Source: Arcobacter sp. CECT 8983 (GTDB lineage Bacteria; Campylobacterota; Campylobacteria; Campylobacterales; Arcobacteraceae). From it: a stretch of 64,000 nucleotides of DNA. Shown piece by piece: positions 28,457-38,831 of this stretch (its first letter is position 1; each line of letters starts with the position of its first letter). The notes beneath the pieces are model-generated. The model searched no databases, was not told the origin of the DNA, and worked only from the letters and a program-made list of their open reading frames with translations. Location of the stretch: assembly GCF_004118855.1 (NCBI RefSeq), contig NZ_PDKF01000007.1, forward strand, positions 62,001-126,000. Reading direction: 5' to 3'. A program made the position numbers and the translations under genes.

Positions 28457-29266
28457 TTAAGCCTTCTCTACCTTAACTTGTTTATATCTATAATCTTCAG
28501 TTAAAAAGCTAATATTACTATCTAAAATAGGACATAAGGCAACTGTTCCATAAAGGTCTTCATTTATAATAAACTGCTTTTTCACTTTATGTCCATTGTA
28601 GTTTAAGTAAACCTCATCGTTATCTTCTATCTTAGCAATTCTTGCAAAAGATTGACTCCCAACTAATTTTTGACAATCTTGTTCATCAAAAATAGAATAA
28701 ACTATTGTTCCATTGTATGAATCTAACTCTTGTACTTCTTCAATATCTTCATCAGTACAGGTATCAACTTGTTCTTGTGTTTTTTCATCTAAACAAATAA
28801 CTTCTAAATCAGAATATCTATTTATTGCCGCTAAAATCTTTACAATATTTTCTACTCTTTCATGAGTAGTGATATCTCTTCCTACTATTAATACTTTTGA
28901 AGTCTTTTCTTGGGCTTTCTCTAAAGCCTCTTCAAACTCTTCTTCCCCAGCAGAACTTTCACCAGAAATATATCCTATATCTAAATCATTTAGATAAGCT
29001 TTGATTTTATCACTTGCATTAATTGCAAAGGTATCAAGTAGCATTGAAGCAATTCCTTCTTCACTTCCTACTTCATATTTAATTAACTGCGAATAAAAAA
29101 CTTTTAAATCAATATTATCAATAGGATGCATATAGATAAACTCTGCATTTCTTTGTGCGATAGTTTCTATAATCGCTTCTTTTACTTGCTCATTATCTTG
29201 GGCTAAAAATGACCCAAATGAGATAATATAATCGCTATTTAAAACTTTTTCTATTTTAGTATTCAT
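28457..29266 (-). CDS. Campylobacterota-specific complex I subunit in the nuoF position
   Basis: The 269-residue protein sits where nuoF normally lies but shows no NuoF features. There is no glycine-rich FMN/NADH-binding loop and no CxxCxxC cluster motif, and the few cysteines are scattered. C. jejuni has a gene in the same position (Cj1574c), and its complex I is reported to accept electrons from flavodoxin and not NADH. A similar role here is inferred from position and the missing motifs. The start overlaps the upstream small gene by one base. Confidence 0.8.
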   Translation of the reverse strand: MNTKIEKVLNSDYIISFGSFLAQDNEQVKEAIIETIAQRNAEFIYMHPIDNIDLKVFYSQLIKYEVGSEEGIASMLLDTFAINASDKIKAYLNDLDIGYISGESSAGEEEFEEALEKAQEKTSKVLIVGRDITTHERVENIVKILAAINRYSDLEVICLDEKTQEQVDTCTDEDIEEVQELDSYNGTIVYSIFDEQDCQKLVGSQSFARIAKIEDNDEVYLNYNGHKVKKQFIINEDLYGTVALCPILDSNISFLTEDYRYKQVKVEKA

Positions 29267-29532
29267 TAGTCCTCTTTATCTTCTTTATTAATCTCTTCTT
29301 GTGGTTTTTCTTTTTTCACAACAATAGTCCAATCAACTTCATTGAATTTAATTGAATTCATAAGTGTATATCCAGCATCTTTAATAACATCTGCACTTTT
29401 TTGAACACAGGAGAAGTCCCCTATTTCAAAAAGGAAAATTGCATTTTCACCTTTTGAAATATCTTTATCCATAAGTTCTAACATTCTGTCATAAAAATCA
29501 TCTTTCAATGGTCTTAAGTCAAATCTTTTCAT
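29266..29532 (-). CDS. Campylobacterota-specific small complex I subunit in the nuoE position
   Basis: This 88-residue protein is in the nuoE position but has only one cysteine (FSCVQKS) and so cannot hold the NuoE [2Fe-2S] cluster. It matches the C. jejuni Cj1575c arrangement. It opens MKRFDLRPLKDDFY and ends in a charged tail. It probably works with the next subunit as the electron-input module. Confidence 0.8.
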   Translation of the reverse strand: MKRFDLRPLKDDFYDRMLELMDKDISKGENAIFLFEIGDFSCVQKSADVIKDAGYTLMNSIKFNEVDWTIVVKKEKPQEEINKEDKED

Positions 29533-29541
29533 CCTCTAGCC

Positions 29542-30771
29542 TTACCTATCAATCTCACCAAATACAACATTTAAATTACCAATAATAGTTACAACATCAG
29601 CTAATTGATGTCCTGGTAATAAGTCTTCTAAAACCCCTGTATGCCAGAAAGATGGTGCTCTTAATTTCATTTTATAAGCATATGGACTTCCATCACTAAC
29701 TATCATATATCCTAATTCACCTTTTGGGGATTCAGTTGCTACATAAATCTCACCCTTTGGTGGCCTCATTCCTTGAGTTACAAGGACAAAGTGTTGCATC
29801 AAAGAGTAGTTTTGAGTCATAATATCTTCTTTAGGTGCTGAAATATATTCAGGTGCATGAGCCATTAGTTGACTATCACTACTTTTATACATAGGAATTA
29901 ATTGTCTTAATATTTTTGCAGATTCTCTCATTTCTTGAATATAACACTTATATCTTCCATAAGCATCACCAGTACTTGCAATCGGTATATTAAACTCAAG
30001 CTCAGGATAAAGTCCATAAGGCATTTCACGTCTAAGGTCCCATTTAACTCCAGCTGCTCTTAAAACAATTCCTGAACATCCCCAAGATTTTCCTAACTCT
30101 TCATTTATTACACCTACATTTTCAAGTCTCATTTTCCAGATTCTATTTTCTGTAAGTAAACCTTCGTATCTATCAATCTCTTTTTCAAAGTTAGTGATAA
30201 ATCTTTCTAAGTCTTCACACCAGTTTTGTGGTAAATCTAAAGGAACTCCACCAATTCTAACTGCACTATGAGTAAGTCTTGCCCCACAATAGTCTTCTAT
30301 TAAATCCATTGCATATTCTCTTTCTCTAAAGGCATATAAAAATACAGACATAGCTCCAACATCAAGGGCATGTGTAGCAAGCCAAAAAAGATGAGACATT
30401 ACTCTATTTAATTCTAAAAGCATAGTTCTAATAACTTCAGCCCTTCTAGGAGCTTCAATACCTAATAGTTTTTCTACTGCTAATGCAAAACCATAGTTAT
30501 TTGAAGTAGAGGCAATATAATCCATTCTATCTGTTGTAGGTAAAAATTCATTATAAATCATATTTTCACCCATCTTTTCCATACCTCGATGAAGATATCC
30601 AATTCCAGGTGTTGCTTTTATTACTTCTTCTCCTTGAAGTTCAAGCATAAGTCTCATTTGACCATGTGCAGAAGGGTGTTGAGGACCAAAGTTTACTATC
30701 ATAGTATTATCTTCACGCTCAAAGTTAATATTTTCAAAAAAAGGTTTTAATCTATTTGCTGTTTGCCGCAT
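29542..30771 (-). CDS. nuoD: NADH-quinone oxidoreductase subunit D
   Basis: The 409-residue 49-kDa subunit has the quinone-site motif [13 protein letters not shown] near residues 28-40, [12 protein letters not shown], and the C-terminal DPVFGEIDR-like end ([11 protein letters not shown]). It forms the quinone pocket together with NuoB. It lies 10 bases after nuoC. Confidence 0.97.
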   Translation of the reverse strand: MRQTANRLKPFFENINFEREDNTMIVNFGPQHPSAHGQMRLMLELQGEEVIKATPGIGYLHRGMEKMGENMIYNEFLPTTDRMDYIASTSNNYGFALAVEKLLGIEAPRRAEVIRTMLLELNRVMSHLFWLATHALDVGAMSVFLYAFREREYAMDLIEDYCGARLTHSAVRIGGVPLDLPQNWCEDLERFITNFEKEIDRYEGLLTENRIWKMRLENVGVINEELGKSWGCSGIVLRAAGVKWDLRREMPYGLYPELEFNIPIASTGDAYGRYKCYIQEMRESAKILRQLIPMYKSSDSQLMAHAPEYISAPKEDIMTQNYSLMQHFVLVTQGMRPPKGEIYVATESPKGELGYMIVSDGSPYAYKMKLRAPSFWHTGVLEDLLPGHQLADVVTIIGNLNVVFGEIDR

Positions 30772-30781
30772 TTATCTTCTC

Positions 30782-31591
30782 TTATCTTCTTTTTTTAAGT
30801 GTAACACTTTTGTTTTCATCAAATCTTTTGATAATAGGAACTCCACCCTCTTCTTGATAAGCTAAAGGAGTATGTTCAGGCTCTTTGCCATTTGTAATAT
30901 CAACGCCATATGGAACTTCATGACCTAACCTTGCAAATCTTTTAGTATCATATCTATCAATAGCAGCAGAGTCTCTTATTTCAGCCCCTATTTCTTCCCT
31001 TGCTTCTTTACCAAAAATTTTATCAACCTCATACCAAGATGCTGCTTCATCACCTTGTAAAGGATATGTCTTTCTTAATGGATGATCATACCAATCATCT
31101 GGCATAATAATTCTTTTTAGATTTGGATGATTTACAATTTTAATACCATACATATCATACATCTCTCTCTCAGACCAATTAGCCATTTTAAAAACTTCAT
31201 AAACAGATTTTAGCTCTTGTTTTTCTTTGATAAAAGTTTTAATTCTTACTCTTTTTCTTTTTGTTAAAGAAAGCATTTCATAAAAAATTTCGAAGCCACC
31301 CCTTTGTGCAACATAATCAATTGCAGAAAGTTCCATTAACATTTCATATTCTAATGCTTCTTTGAAAAATGCAATAATATTTACATTATCATCAGGGTTT
31401 ATATAAACAACTAATTCATCTATTTCTATATATGAATTTAAAATTTCATATTTACTACTTAAGAAATTTAAATCCTCTAAATAGATTTCATCACTATTTA
31501 CTTCTTTTTTTGGAGTTTCAGGGGCAATATAAAATCTATCACTAAAGTATGATTTCTTTTGTACATCATTTTTAGGTGTATATTTTCTCAT
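30782..31591 (-). CDS. nuoC: NADH-quinone oxidoreductase subunit C
   Basis: This 269-residue 30-kDa subunit has the conserved [12 protein letters not shown] and [13 protein letters not shown](Y)[10 protein letters not shown] stretches at about 155-195. It has an extra N-terminal 50 or so residues and a C-terminal extension compared with the compact E. coli domain. It is not fused to NuoD. The start overlaps the nuoB stop by one base. Confidence 0.96.
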   Translation of the reverse strand: MRKYTPKNDVQKKSYFSDRFYIAPETPKKEVNSDEIYLEDLNFLSSKYEILNSYIEIDELVVYINPDDNVNIIAFFKEALEYEMLMELSAIDYVAQRGGFEIFYEMLSLTKRKRVRIKTFIKEKQELKSVYEVFKMANWSEREMYDMYGIKIVNHPNLKRIIMPDDWYDHPLRKTYPLQGDEAASWYEVDKIFGKEAREEIGAEIRDSAAIDRYDTKRFARLGHEVPYGVDITNGKEPEHTPLAYQEEGGVPIIKRFDENKSVTLKKRR

Positions 31592-32100
31592 TATACAAGC
31601 CTCTTTTTCTTGATTTTTCTAAAAATAGACTCTTTTCTAATCTTTTTTTGAAGCATCATAAGTGCATACTGTAAAGTCTCTGGTCTAGGAGCACAACCTG
31701 GTAAATAAATATCAACTGGCACAATTCTATCAGCACCTTGAACAGTTGCATAAGTGTTAAACATTCCACCTGTATTTGCGCAAGATCCCATTGAAATAAC
31801 CCATTTAGGTTCTGGCATTTGGTCATATAACCTTCTCATAAACTCTGCGTGTTTTTTTGTCAAAGTTCCCGCAATTACAATAACATCTGCTTGTCTTGGA
31901 CTTGCTCTAAAAATTGTTCCAAATCTATCAAAATCATATCTTGAAGCACCCGTTGCCATCATTTCAATAGCGCAACATGCTAATCCATATGTTAAAGGCC
32001 AAAGTGAGTTTGACCTTCCCCAATTTACTAACTTATCAACTGTAGTTAATGCAATTGGAGCTCCGCCATCTTTAAAATAGTCTACTTTATGCTGTGCCAT
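31591..32100 (-). CDS. nuoB: NADH-quinone oxidoreductase subunit B
   Basis: This is a 169-residue subunit when started at 32100. An AAGGAG site precedes this ATG, whereas the in-frame ATG at 32121 lies inside nuoA without a comparable site. Cluster N2 ligands are C42, C43, C107 and C136 ([24 protein letters not shown]). N2 hands electrons to quinone. The gene overlaps the nuoA 3' end by 19 bases. Confidence 0.96.
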   Translation of the reverse strand: MAQHKVDYFKDGGAPIALTTVDKLVNWGRSNSLWPLTYGLACCAIEMMATGASRYDFDRFGTIFRASPRQADVIVIAGTLTKKHAEFMRRLYDQMPEPKWVISMGSCANTGGMFNTYATVQGADRIVPVDIYLPGCAPRPETLQYALMMLQKKIRKESIFRKIKKKRLV

Positions 32101-32471
32101 TCTAAAGCTCCTTTTCTCCATGCATAAATAAATCCGATTGTAAGTAATAAAATAAATAAAATCATCTCAACAAATCCAAACCATCCTAAAACTTGGAAAT
32201 TTATAGCCCATGGAAACATAAATATAATCTCAATATCAAATAAAATAAAAAGTAGTGCCATTAAATAAAATTGTATAGATACACTACTTGGTTGTTTTGT
32301 AACTTCTGGTCCACACTCATATAGTGTGGTTTTTAGTTTTTCAGTATTTAACCTTGCAATTTTCCTACCAATAACTCTTGCAATATAAACTACTGTAAGG
32401 AAAACACCGAAACTCAAAACAAACATAACAAAAACGCCGAAATACGGATGTGAAAACTCCATATGTGTCAT
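32082..32471 (-). CDS. nuoA: NADH-quinone oxidoreductase subunit A
   Basis: This 129-residue, three-helix protein is the first gene of the nuo operon. YECGPE in the first loop and [17 protein letters not shown] are diagnostic. An AAGGAT site lies about 6 bases before the ATG, and a TATTAT-like -10 box lies in the upstream spacer. Confidence 0.95.
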   Translation of the reverse strand: MTHMEFSHPYFGVFVMFVLSFGVFLTVVYIARVIGRKIARLNTEKLKTTLYECGPEVTKQPSSVSIQFYLMALLFILFDIEIIFMFPWAINFQVLGWFGFVEMILFILLLTIGFIYAWRKGALEWHSIK

Positions 32472-32595
32472 GTTTTATCCTTAAAATTATTAGTTTTTAT
32501 AATAACTAACCCTTAATCTTCTTCAACTTATAAGATTAAGTAATACTTTTTCTTTAGTTATCAATTATAGTTAATTTTTATTTATAAAGTCTAAT
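32472..32595 (-). promoter_or_regulatory. nuo operon promoter region with inverted repeats
   Basis: This 124-base spacer separates the AAA+ gene end from nuoA. CTTAATCTT (32512-32520) and AAGATTAAG (32532-32540) are perfect 9-base arms around 11 bases. TTAGTT/AACTAA (32490-32509) is a second repeat overlapping a TATTAT-type -10 on the minus strand. The larger repeat lacks a following T-run on the minus strand, so it may be an operator and not a terminator. Confidence 0.4.
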
Positions 32596-34326
32596 TTAGA
32601 AAAAACCAACTTTATTTTCTGAATCAAAGTTACCTTTTAATTCTTTTGCAATCTGTTCTTCAAAAGATTTATTTGTAAAAATTGGTTCATCATCAACGGC
32701 TATTTTAAATGCAGTATTTTTTATAACCATCTCTATTTGACCACCTGTTAATTCATAGTCTGCTAATTTCTTTATATCAAAATCTTTATCCAAAGGTAAA
32801 GTTGTTGGAAGTAGTTTATTCCATAACTCTACTCTTTGCTCATAATTTGGTTTTTTAAATTCTATTTTGTAATTAAACCTTCTTGAAAATGCTTTGTCTA
32901 AAGACTCCAAAAGATTTGTTGTTGCAATTAAGATTCCATCAAATCTTTCTATTTGTTCTAAAAAAATATTTTGCATTTGATTATGCATTTTTTCACTTCC
33001 ACTAGCACTAGAAGTTGTTCTAGAACTTAAAAATTGATCTGCTTCATTTAATAATAAAATCGGTTCAGATTTACTTTTGTCCCTAATCTCATAATATTTA
33101 TCAAATATTGCTCTAACATTTTTTTCACTCTCACCAACATACATAGAAAGAATCTTTGAACAATCAAAACTTAAAACTTGTCTTTTTAAAGTCTTTGCAA
33201 AAGCAAGTGCTGTTAAAGTTTTACCAGTACCAGCAAAACCATAAAAGATAATTCTTGCTTCAATACTTCTTTTATGTTTTATTCCCCACTCTTTAAGTCT
33301 ATTAAATACTTTTTTATCCATTTGCTTTAACAGTGAATCTAAAACTTCTCTTGTCTTGTCATTTAAAACAACATCATCTAAAGTTTTATTTGTAGTAATA
33401 AGTTCAAATGTTTCTTGCTCTTTTATCAAAGAATCAAGCTTCATCTTCGTACTTCTATTTGTCTTTTTAGTTGGATGTGAAATTTTATATAAAATATCAT
33501 CGGGAATATAGAAGTTTCTATTTATTCCCCCAAAAGGAGTTAAAACTTCATCATAATCAACCAATGAACTTGAAACAAGGTTTGATCCCTCTTCCAAAAG
33601 TGATCTATATTTTATTTTTTCATAATCATCACTTGAAATTAGTGTGATTAGAGAGTTCATATCCCTTAAAGTTCCATCACCACCTGAATACTCCTCTTTT
33701 AAAAGAGCTAGAAACAATAATTGTTCTTGTTCATTTAAAGTATATTGTTTAAAAAAATCTTCCATCATAATAGAGCCATCAGTCTCTTTTACTCTCTCTT
33801 TGATTCTGTTTTCAAGAAGAGTTAGTTTTGACCTTAATCTATTTATATTTGGTGAATTTTCATCAAAGTTGTTTTTTACTAGATTTAATTGTTGAGCTAA
33901 ATCTATTCTAAAAAATTGATCTTGTAAATATTCTAAATGGTCTTCATATTTTTTAACTTCTGGTAAAACAAACTCTAATGAACCTTTTTCTAAAAGCTTT
34001 AAAAATGCAGGAGATAGAGTAATCATCGAGTTTAAAAGTTCTAATTGTGACATTTCACTAAGTTTTAGTTGGTCAAAACCACTTTGAACAAGCCACCCAA
34101 ACTCTAATAAAGACTTGATTAATTGAATTTTATTTAAATGCTCATATGTTTTTACATCATAAAATTCACTTAAAATATCTATAACCATAGAAGTATCTCT
34201 TCCTTGGATATATTGTCTTGTGATGTATTGTAAAATTTGTGCTTCTTCTTTTGAGCATTTTAATTGTTTAAAAAATGCTGACTTCTCAACATTTTTTGCC
34301 TTTATAAATTCTATTATCTCGTTCAT
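32596..34326 (-). CDS. AAA+ ATPase (COG0464-like) with long N-terminal region
   Basis: The protein has 576 residues. Residues about 340-560 are an AAA+ domain: Walker A FYGFAGTGKT near 362-371, Walker B ILLLNEAD (with Asn where the usual Asp sits, a variant seen in this family) and the arginine-bearing SRRFNYKIEF. Residues 1-320 are helical and charged, without a motif I recognise. Such proteins remodel partner proteins, but the substrate is unknown. Its start overlaps the stop of the small membrane-protein gene by 4 bases, so the two are probably cotranslated. Confidence 0.8.
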   Translation of the reverse strand: MNEIIEFIKAKNVEKSAFFKQLKCSKEEAQILQYITRQYIQGRDTSMVIDILSEFYDVKTYEHLNKIQLIKSLLEFGWLVQSGFDQLKLSEMSQLELLNSMITLSPAFLKLLEKGSLEFVLPEVKKYEDHLEYLQDQFFRIDLAQQLNLVKNNFDENSPNINRLRSKLTLLENRIKERVKETDGSIMMEDFFKQYTLNEQEQLLFLALLKEEYSGGDGTLRDMNSLITLISSDDYEKIKYRSLLEEGSNLVSSSLVDYDEVLTPFGGINRNFYIPDDILYKISHPTKKTNRSTKMKLDSLIKEQETFELITTNKTLDDVVLNDKTREVLDSLLKQMDKKVFNRLKEWGIKHKRSIEARIIFYGFAGTGKTLTALAFAKTLKRQVLSFDCSKILSMYVGESEKNVRAIFDKYYEIRDKSKSEPILLLNEADQFLSSRTTSSASGSEKMHNQMQNIFLEQIERFDGILIATTNLLESLDKAFSRRFNYKIEFKKPNYEQRVELWNKLLPTTLPLDKDFDIKKLADYELTGGQIEMVIKNTAFKIAVDDEPIFTNKSFEEQIAKELKGNFDSENKVGFF

Positions 34327-34706
34327 CTGTTTTTTCTTTCCTCTATTAAATTATAAAATTTTTCGAGGTTCTGTTTTTTTTGAAACCGTATTTTATAATT
34401 TTTATTTATAATTATCATTAAATTTTCTTTTTTTACTTCATTTATTTCATTAAATTTAACAATTTCTTTATCTTTTTGCAAATCTGGACTAAAACTGTTA
34501 GGTATTTTTAGGATATAATCTTGACAAAATCCCTTGTATTCACCTTTTGAATAGATGACATTTAAGCACTTTTTCTTTAAGTAGTAATTTTCAATTTTTT
34601 GTAAATTTGAATTATCATAAATGTTTAAGGCAATAAATATAAAAGCTAAAAGCCCGAAAAAAATTATAAAAATCATTTTACTCCAATTATATGTTTTATT
34701 AATCAT
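34323..34706 (-). CDS. Small membrane-anchored protein of unknown function
   Basis: This 127-residue protein has one membrane segment at about 11-28 and a lysine-rich soluble remainder containing two cysteines (KKKCLNV, GFCQDY). I do not recognise a family. It overlaps the start of the AAA+ ATPase gene (ATGA), and both are transcribed divergently from the Sel1 lipoprotein gene. It may be a partner or substrate of the ATPase. Confidence 0.6.
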   Translation of the reverse strand: MINKTYNWSKMIFIIFFGLLAFIFIALNIYDNSNLQKIENYYLKKKCLNVIYSKGEYKGFCQDYILKIPNSFSPDLQKDKEIVKFNEINEVKKENLMIIINKNYKIRFQKKQNLEKFYNLIEERKNR

Positions 34707-34819
34707 ATTACATTAAAATCTCTTAACCAATAATGAACCATTTTTTTTATTGTTAAATCTATATTAAGATTATTTCTATATGATTGCATGTTTATTATAA
34801 ATAATTTTTAGGAGGTAAA

Positions 34820-37228
34820 ATGAAACAACTATTATATAGTATCTTAGTATTTATATTTTTAACAGGTTGTGCAACAAATAATTTTTTTAATGGTAGTAAA
34901 TATCCAAAAGAAACTTTAATCAATCAAGCAAACAATGGTGACTTAAATGCTATGCTTGAACTTTCAAAGTATTTTGATTTCCCTCAAACAATTGAAGGTT
35001 TACAATATTTTGATAAATGGTATGAAAATATTGATGAAAATGATGCTGCAGAACAAGTGGCACTTTTAGGTGAAATATATTATGACTATAGTGATATGTT
35101 TTTAAATGGAGAAGAAAAAGCCTTAAAACTTTTAAACCAAGCTTCTAAAAAAGGGAATCTTGATGCAAAGATATCTTTGATTAAACATTATCTCAATGAG
35201 TACAAAACACAAGAAGCAAATGAAATAGAGAATAATATTATTGATAAATTATCAGTAAAACAACTTCAAAAACTTTATTCTATTTATTTTGATAAAAGAA
35301 AAAGAGAAAAAGCTGAAAAAGTTGCCTCATACTTAGCAGAAAGAGAAGCAGATATTCCTTATGATTTACAACTAAAAAAGGTAAAATCAATAATCTACAG
35401 AGGAAGTTCTCAGGAGAAGGTTAAAGAGTTTATTGAAAAAACAATTGCTACTAATGATGTTGAAAAGATAACTAAATTAGCTGATATACTTGTAAAAAGA
35501 CGAGCTTATAAAGAAGCTATTAAATTATATACTGCACTTATTAAATTAGATAATGAAAATGCTGATGCTTATTATAATCTTGCAATGATTTATAATAGAG
35601 GTAGCTATTTACAAAATCTAGAAAAAGATAAAGAAAAATCAAATAAGTACTTTATGAAAGCAGTTGAATTAAATCATCTAGAAGCTACAGTTAACGTTCT
35701 TGATGCATATTCAAATAGTAAAGAGAGTTTAGATAAATACTTAGAGTTAAAAAATAAGCTACTATCTTCAAATGAAGGTATTTTGGTTTTAGCAAACTAC
35801 TACAAGAAAAATAGATATAATGAAAAAGCAAGAGAGTTATTCGAAAAACTTGCAGAAGAAAACGATCATAAAGCTATTTTAGAACTTGCATTAAAAATTC
35901 CGTCTAACTATAACTTTAACCCTGAAGAATATGTTAGTGCTAGAAGATGGCAAGAGTTTATTCTATCAAGTAGCAATACAAAGTTGAAAGATAAATTTAC
36001 CAAAGAAGTTATAGAAAAACGAAGTTTCAGAAGAGCCTTCCCAGAAGTAACTAAAAAACTAGAACAAGAAATTTTAAACTCTGATAATATCTTGACTTTA
36101 AGAAAATTTGCTCAGAAGAACAGATACTCAAATATAGACTTTTCAATTAAACTATATGAAAAAGCTTCCAAAGCAGGAGACATAAAAAGTTCCCTTGAAC
36201 TTGTAAGTCTTTATACAAATAAAAAAGTAAATAAATATGATAAAGCCGTAGAAGTTTTACAAAAACTAATAGATAAAGGGGACAAAAAAGCTGCTTATAA
36301 ATTAGCAAACTTATATTTACATCCACCCTACTTTTTAGATGAAAAACCAAACTATAAAAAAGCTTTAGCTATTTATGAAAAGTTAGCAAAAGAAGATGAT
36401 ATAAAAGCTATTGAAGAACTAGTAAGATACCATCTTTGTAACTCTTGTGAGAAATCTCCATTTATAAATCAAGAAACTGGTTTTTTCTATATGAAAAGAC
36501 TATATGAATTAAGAAAAACTCCTAGAGATTATGCTTCAATGGGATGGGCTTATGCTTATGGAAAAGGAGTTAAAAAAGATCTGAAAAAAGCTGAAGAGTA
36601 TTACTTCCAAGCTGCACAAAAAGGTTATACTTCTGCTTATTATAACTTAGCTTGGTTATATTATAGAAATAAAGAAAATAAAGATAGAGATATCATTAGA
36701 CTAGATTATAAAAAAGCAAAAGAATACTTAGAACTTGGGGCTAAAAACTACAACTATCCAAGTATAAATCTTCTAGGAGTTTTTTATAAAGATGGTCTAG
36801 GAGTAAAAAAAGATATGCAAAAAGCAGTTCGTTTATTTGAAAAAGCAGCAAGATATGACAAATATGCAGCAAATCATCTTGCAAATTATTATAGAGATAA
36901 AAAAGATTATAAAAGTGCTATGAAATACTATGAATATGCGAAGAGTAAAGGTGATGCATCAGCTCAAATAGAACTTGGAATACTTTATGAAAAAGGACAA
37001 GGAACAAAAAAAGATATTGAAAAAGCTTTAAAATATTATAAAGATGCTTTTAAAAACTATAGAGATGATTCACAAAAAGATATTGCGGCATATAATATAG
37101 GACTTATATATCATTATGGAAAAGGTGGCATGAAAAAAGACCTAGAAAAAGCCAAATACTGGTATTCTAGTTCAAATTTTGATAAAGCAAAAAAAGAGTT
37201 AAAAAAGATAGAGAAACTAAAAAAGTAA
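34820..37228 (+). CDS. Large lipoprotein with Sel1/TPR-type repeats
   Basis: The protein has 802 residues. The signal peptide ends in the lipobox LTGC with the acylated cysteine at 17. The rest is helical-repeat sequence. Typical Sel1 units (AYGKGVKKDLKKAEEYYFQAAQKG, shortened: GxGVKKDxxKAxxYY) cluster at about 570-800, with more divergent TPR-like units before. Such solenoids scaffold envelope complexes. The closest functional comparison is AlgK-like outer-membrane lipoproteins, but no exopolysaccharide genes adjoin it. A strong AGGAGG site precedes the ATG. It is lysine- and tyrosine-rich. Confidence 0.85.
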   Translation: MKQLLYSILVFIFLTGCATNNFFNGSKYPKETLINQANNGDLNAMLELSKYFDFPQTIEGLQYFDKWYENIDENDAAEQVALLGEIYYDYSDMFLNGEEKALKLLNQASKKGNLDAKISLIKHYLNEYKTQEANEIENNIIDKLSVKQLQKLYSIYFDKRKREKAEKVASYLAEREADIPYDLQLKKVKSIIYRGSSQEKVKEFIEKTIATNDVEKITKLADILVKRRAYKEAIKLYTALIKLDNENADAYYNLAMIYNRGSYLQNLEKDKEKSNKYFMKAVELNHLEATVNVLDAYSNSKESLDKYLELKNKLLSSNEGILVLANYYKKNRYNEKARELFEKLAEENDHKAILELALKIPSNYNFNPEEYVSARRWQEFILSSSNTKLKDKFTKEVIEKRSFRRAFPEVTKKLEQEILNSDNILTLRKFAQKNRYSNIDFSIKLYEKASKAGDIKSSLELVSLYTNKKVNKYDKAVEVLQKLIDKGDKKAAYKLANLYLHPPYFLDEKPNYKKALAIYEKLAKEDDIKAIEELVRYHLCNSCEKSPFINQETGFFYMKRLYELRKTPRDYASMGWAYAYGKGVKKDLKKAEEYYFQAAQKGYTSAYYNLAWLYYRNKENKDRDIIRLDYKKAKEYLELGAKNYNYPSINLLGVFYKDGLGVKKDMQKAVRLFEKAARYDKYAANHLANYYRDKKDYKSAMKYYEYAKSKGDASAQIELGILYEKGQGTKKDIEKALKYYKDAFKNYRDDSQKDIAAYNIGLIYHYGKGGMKKDLEKAKYWYSSSNFDKAKKELKKIEKLKK

Positions 37229-37236
37229 TCTCTTTT

Positions 37237-38163
37237 TTAAAACTGATTTTGAATTAACATCAAAATCACAGAAATAGACAAAATTGAAAGCAATGTCTGC
37301 ATAGTAATAACTGCAGACATTAGCTTTAAATCTCCTCCAAGTTGCCTTGCTAAGATATAAGCCGAAGAAGCAGTAGGCATAGAACCAAATACTACAAGTA
37401 CTAAAAGTGCAAGTCCTGTTATCCCTAAAGTCTTTCCTATAAAATAAATTGCTAAAGGATAAATAATAAGTTTAAAAATAATTGCTAAAATTAGTTCTAA
37501 TTTTGCTTCTTTTATATGTGACAAATGAAGTCCAACCCCTACAGATAAAAGACCTAAAGGAAGTGCTGCTGAACTTAAAATACCAAGGGTTTTTTCTATT
37601 GGAGTAAAAAGAGTTATTCCAAAGAAGTTTAATAAACCACCAACAACACAACCAACAATAAGTGGATTTTTTATAATTGAAAGAATAAACGACTTTACAG
37701 TTATTTTATTACTTGCTGCATAAATTGAAAAAATAGAAATACAAAAGATATTTATAAGAGGAATCATAAAGGTCATTAAAAGTGCAGCTAAAACTAATCC
37801 ACTATCACCATAAATAGCATCAACAAGAGCTAAAAAAACATAGGTATTAAATCTAATGGCACCTTGATAAATTGAAGTAAAAGAATCCCCTTTAAACTTC
37901 TTTACAAAACGATTAAATATCATAAGAATAAGCGTTAAAATAAGCATTGTTAAAAATGCACTTAGAATAAAATTAAAACCATCAATTCCTTCTAAAGAAG
38001 CAGTTGATAACTTATATATTAACAATGCTGGAAATAGAACATAATAAGTAAACTTGTCTGAACTTGCCCAAAATTCTTCATTTGGGAACTTTATTCGTTT
38101 AAAAAGATATCCTAAAATAATAAGGAAAAAAATTGGTAATAAGGCTTCAATTATATTTTGCAT
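37237..38163 (-). CDS. AEC-family (auxin efflux carrier-like) transporter
   Basis: The 308-residue protein has about ten hydrophobic segments and the AEC pattern: an N-terminal LPIFFLIILGYLFKR and a C-terminal half repeat with FGSMPTASSAYILARQLGGD. Bacterial AEC proteins export or exchange organic acids or malate-like compounds. The substrate is unknown. It ends 8 bases from the Sel1 gene, convergently. Confidence 0.85.
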   Translation of the reverse strand: MQNIIEALLPIFFLIILGYLFKRIKFPNEEFWASSDKFTYYVLFPALLIYKLSTASLEGIDGFNFILSAFLTMLILTLILMIFNRFVKKFKGDSFTSIYQGAIRFNTYVFLALVDAIYGDSGLVLAALLMTFMIPLINIFCISIFSIYAASNKITVKSFILSIIKNPLIVGCVVGGLLNFFGITLFTPIEKTLGILSSAALPLGLLSVGVGLHLSHIKEAKLELILAIIFKLIIYPLAIYFIGKTLGITGLALLVLVVFGSMPTASSAYILARQLGGDLKLMSAVITMQTLLSILSISVILMLIQNQF

Positions 38164-38216
38164 AAGTGATTATACACTTCTTTTGCTTTTTTACAAAAAA
38201 TTTAAAGGTATTATTT

Positions 38217-38243
38217 TTTCAAGGGTTTATTATGCCCTTGAAA
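38217..38243. repeat. 9-base perfect hairpin at the FMN reductase stop codon
   Basis: TTTCAAGGG and CCCTTGAAA flank a 9-base loop that contains the stop codon of the FMN reductase gene. On the minus strand the stem is followed by A's and not T's, so it is not a standard terminator. It may protect the 3' end. Confidence 0.4.
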
Positions 38244-38739
38244 GTTTATCTAACTGCTGAATCATATTTTTAGCAGTTTCTTCATTTAATGGTTTATCAT
38301 AACTTGTTAAAATCTCTCTAGCTAAAATATTTGCACCTAAGTGTTGAAATTGAATTCTCATAGCTTGAAGACCTTTTTGACCTCCACCCCCAGAGTGAGT
38401 TGCTAAACCTACAACTTTTTCATTAAATGCATCTCTCCAATCTTTTGTAGTTCTTGAAGTCCAAGCCATAGCATTGTTTAATACAGGAGGCATAACTCCA
38501 TTATATTCAGGAGCAACAACTATAAATGTTTTTAAAGTTAATATCTTACCTGCTAATTCTTTTGCAGCTTCAGGAAGTCCATTTTTTTCTTCTTCAACTG
38601 TACTATATAAAGGTAAGTCTAAATCTACTAAATTTATAACTTCAGATTCAACACCCACTTCTTTAGCAAGCTCTTGTAGTCTTTGCCCTAATTTTAGGTT
38701 ATTGTTTGCACTTGCAACTAAGATTCCTATTTTTGACAT
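38230..38739 (-). CDS. NADPH-dependent FMN reductase
   Basis: The 169-residue flavodoxin-like enzyme has the FMN-phosphate loop near the N-terminus (ASANNNLKLGQ), APEYNGVMPP (the PEYN motif) near 77-86 and HSGGGGQKG near 116-124, all typical of the NADPH-dependent FMN/quinone reductase family. It is small and cytoplasmic. It lies downstream of hsdR on the same strand but is separated by 92 bases with its own ATTTGAAGGATG start region, so it is probably not part of the restriction operon. Confidence 0.87.
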   Translation of the reverse strand: MSKIGILVASANNNLKLGQRLQELAKEVGVESEVINLVDLDLPLYSTVEEEKNGLPEAAKELAGKILTLKTFIVVAPEYNGVMPPVLNNAMAWTSRTTKDWRDAFNEKVVGLATHSGGGGQKGLQAMRIQFQHLGANILAREILTSYDKPLNEETAKNMIQQLDKLSRA

Positions 38740-38831
38740 AAATCATCCTTCAAATGTAATATTAATTTTTCCTTGCATTTTATTCTCTTTTGATAAAAAA
38801 AGACTAAATTTTTAAAAATAAATATTTTCCT

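Noticed and set aside
38217-38243. Rho-independent terminator for the FMN reductase gene
   Set aside because: The stem is perfect, but on the coding strand it is followed by A's and not T's. It is kept as a repeat only.
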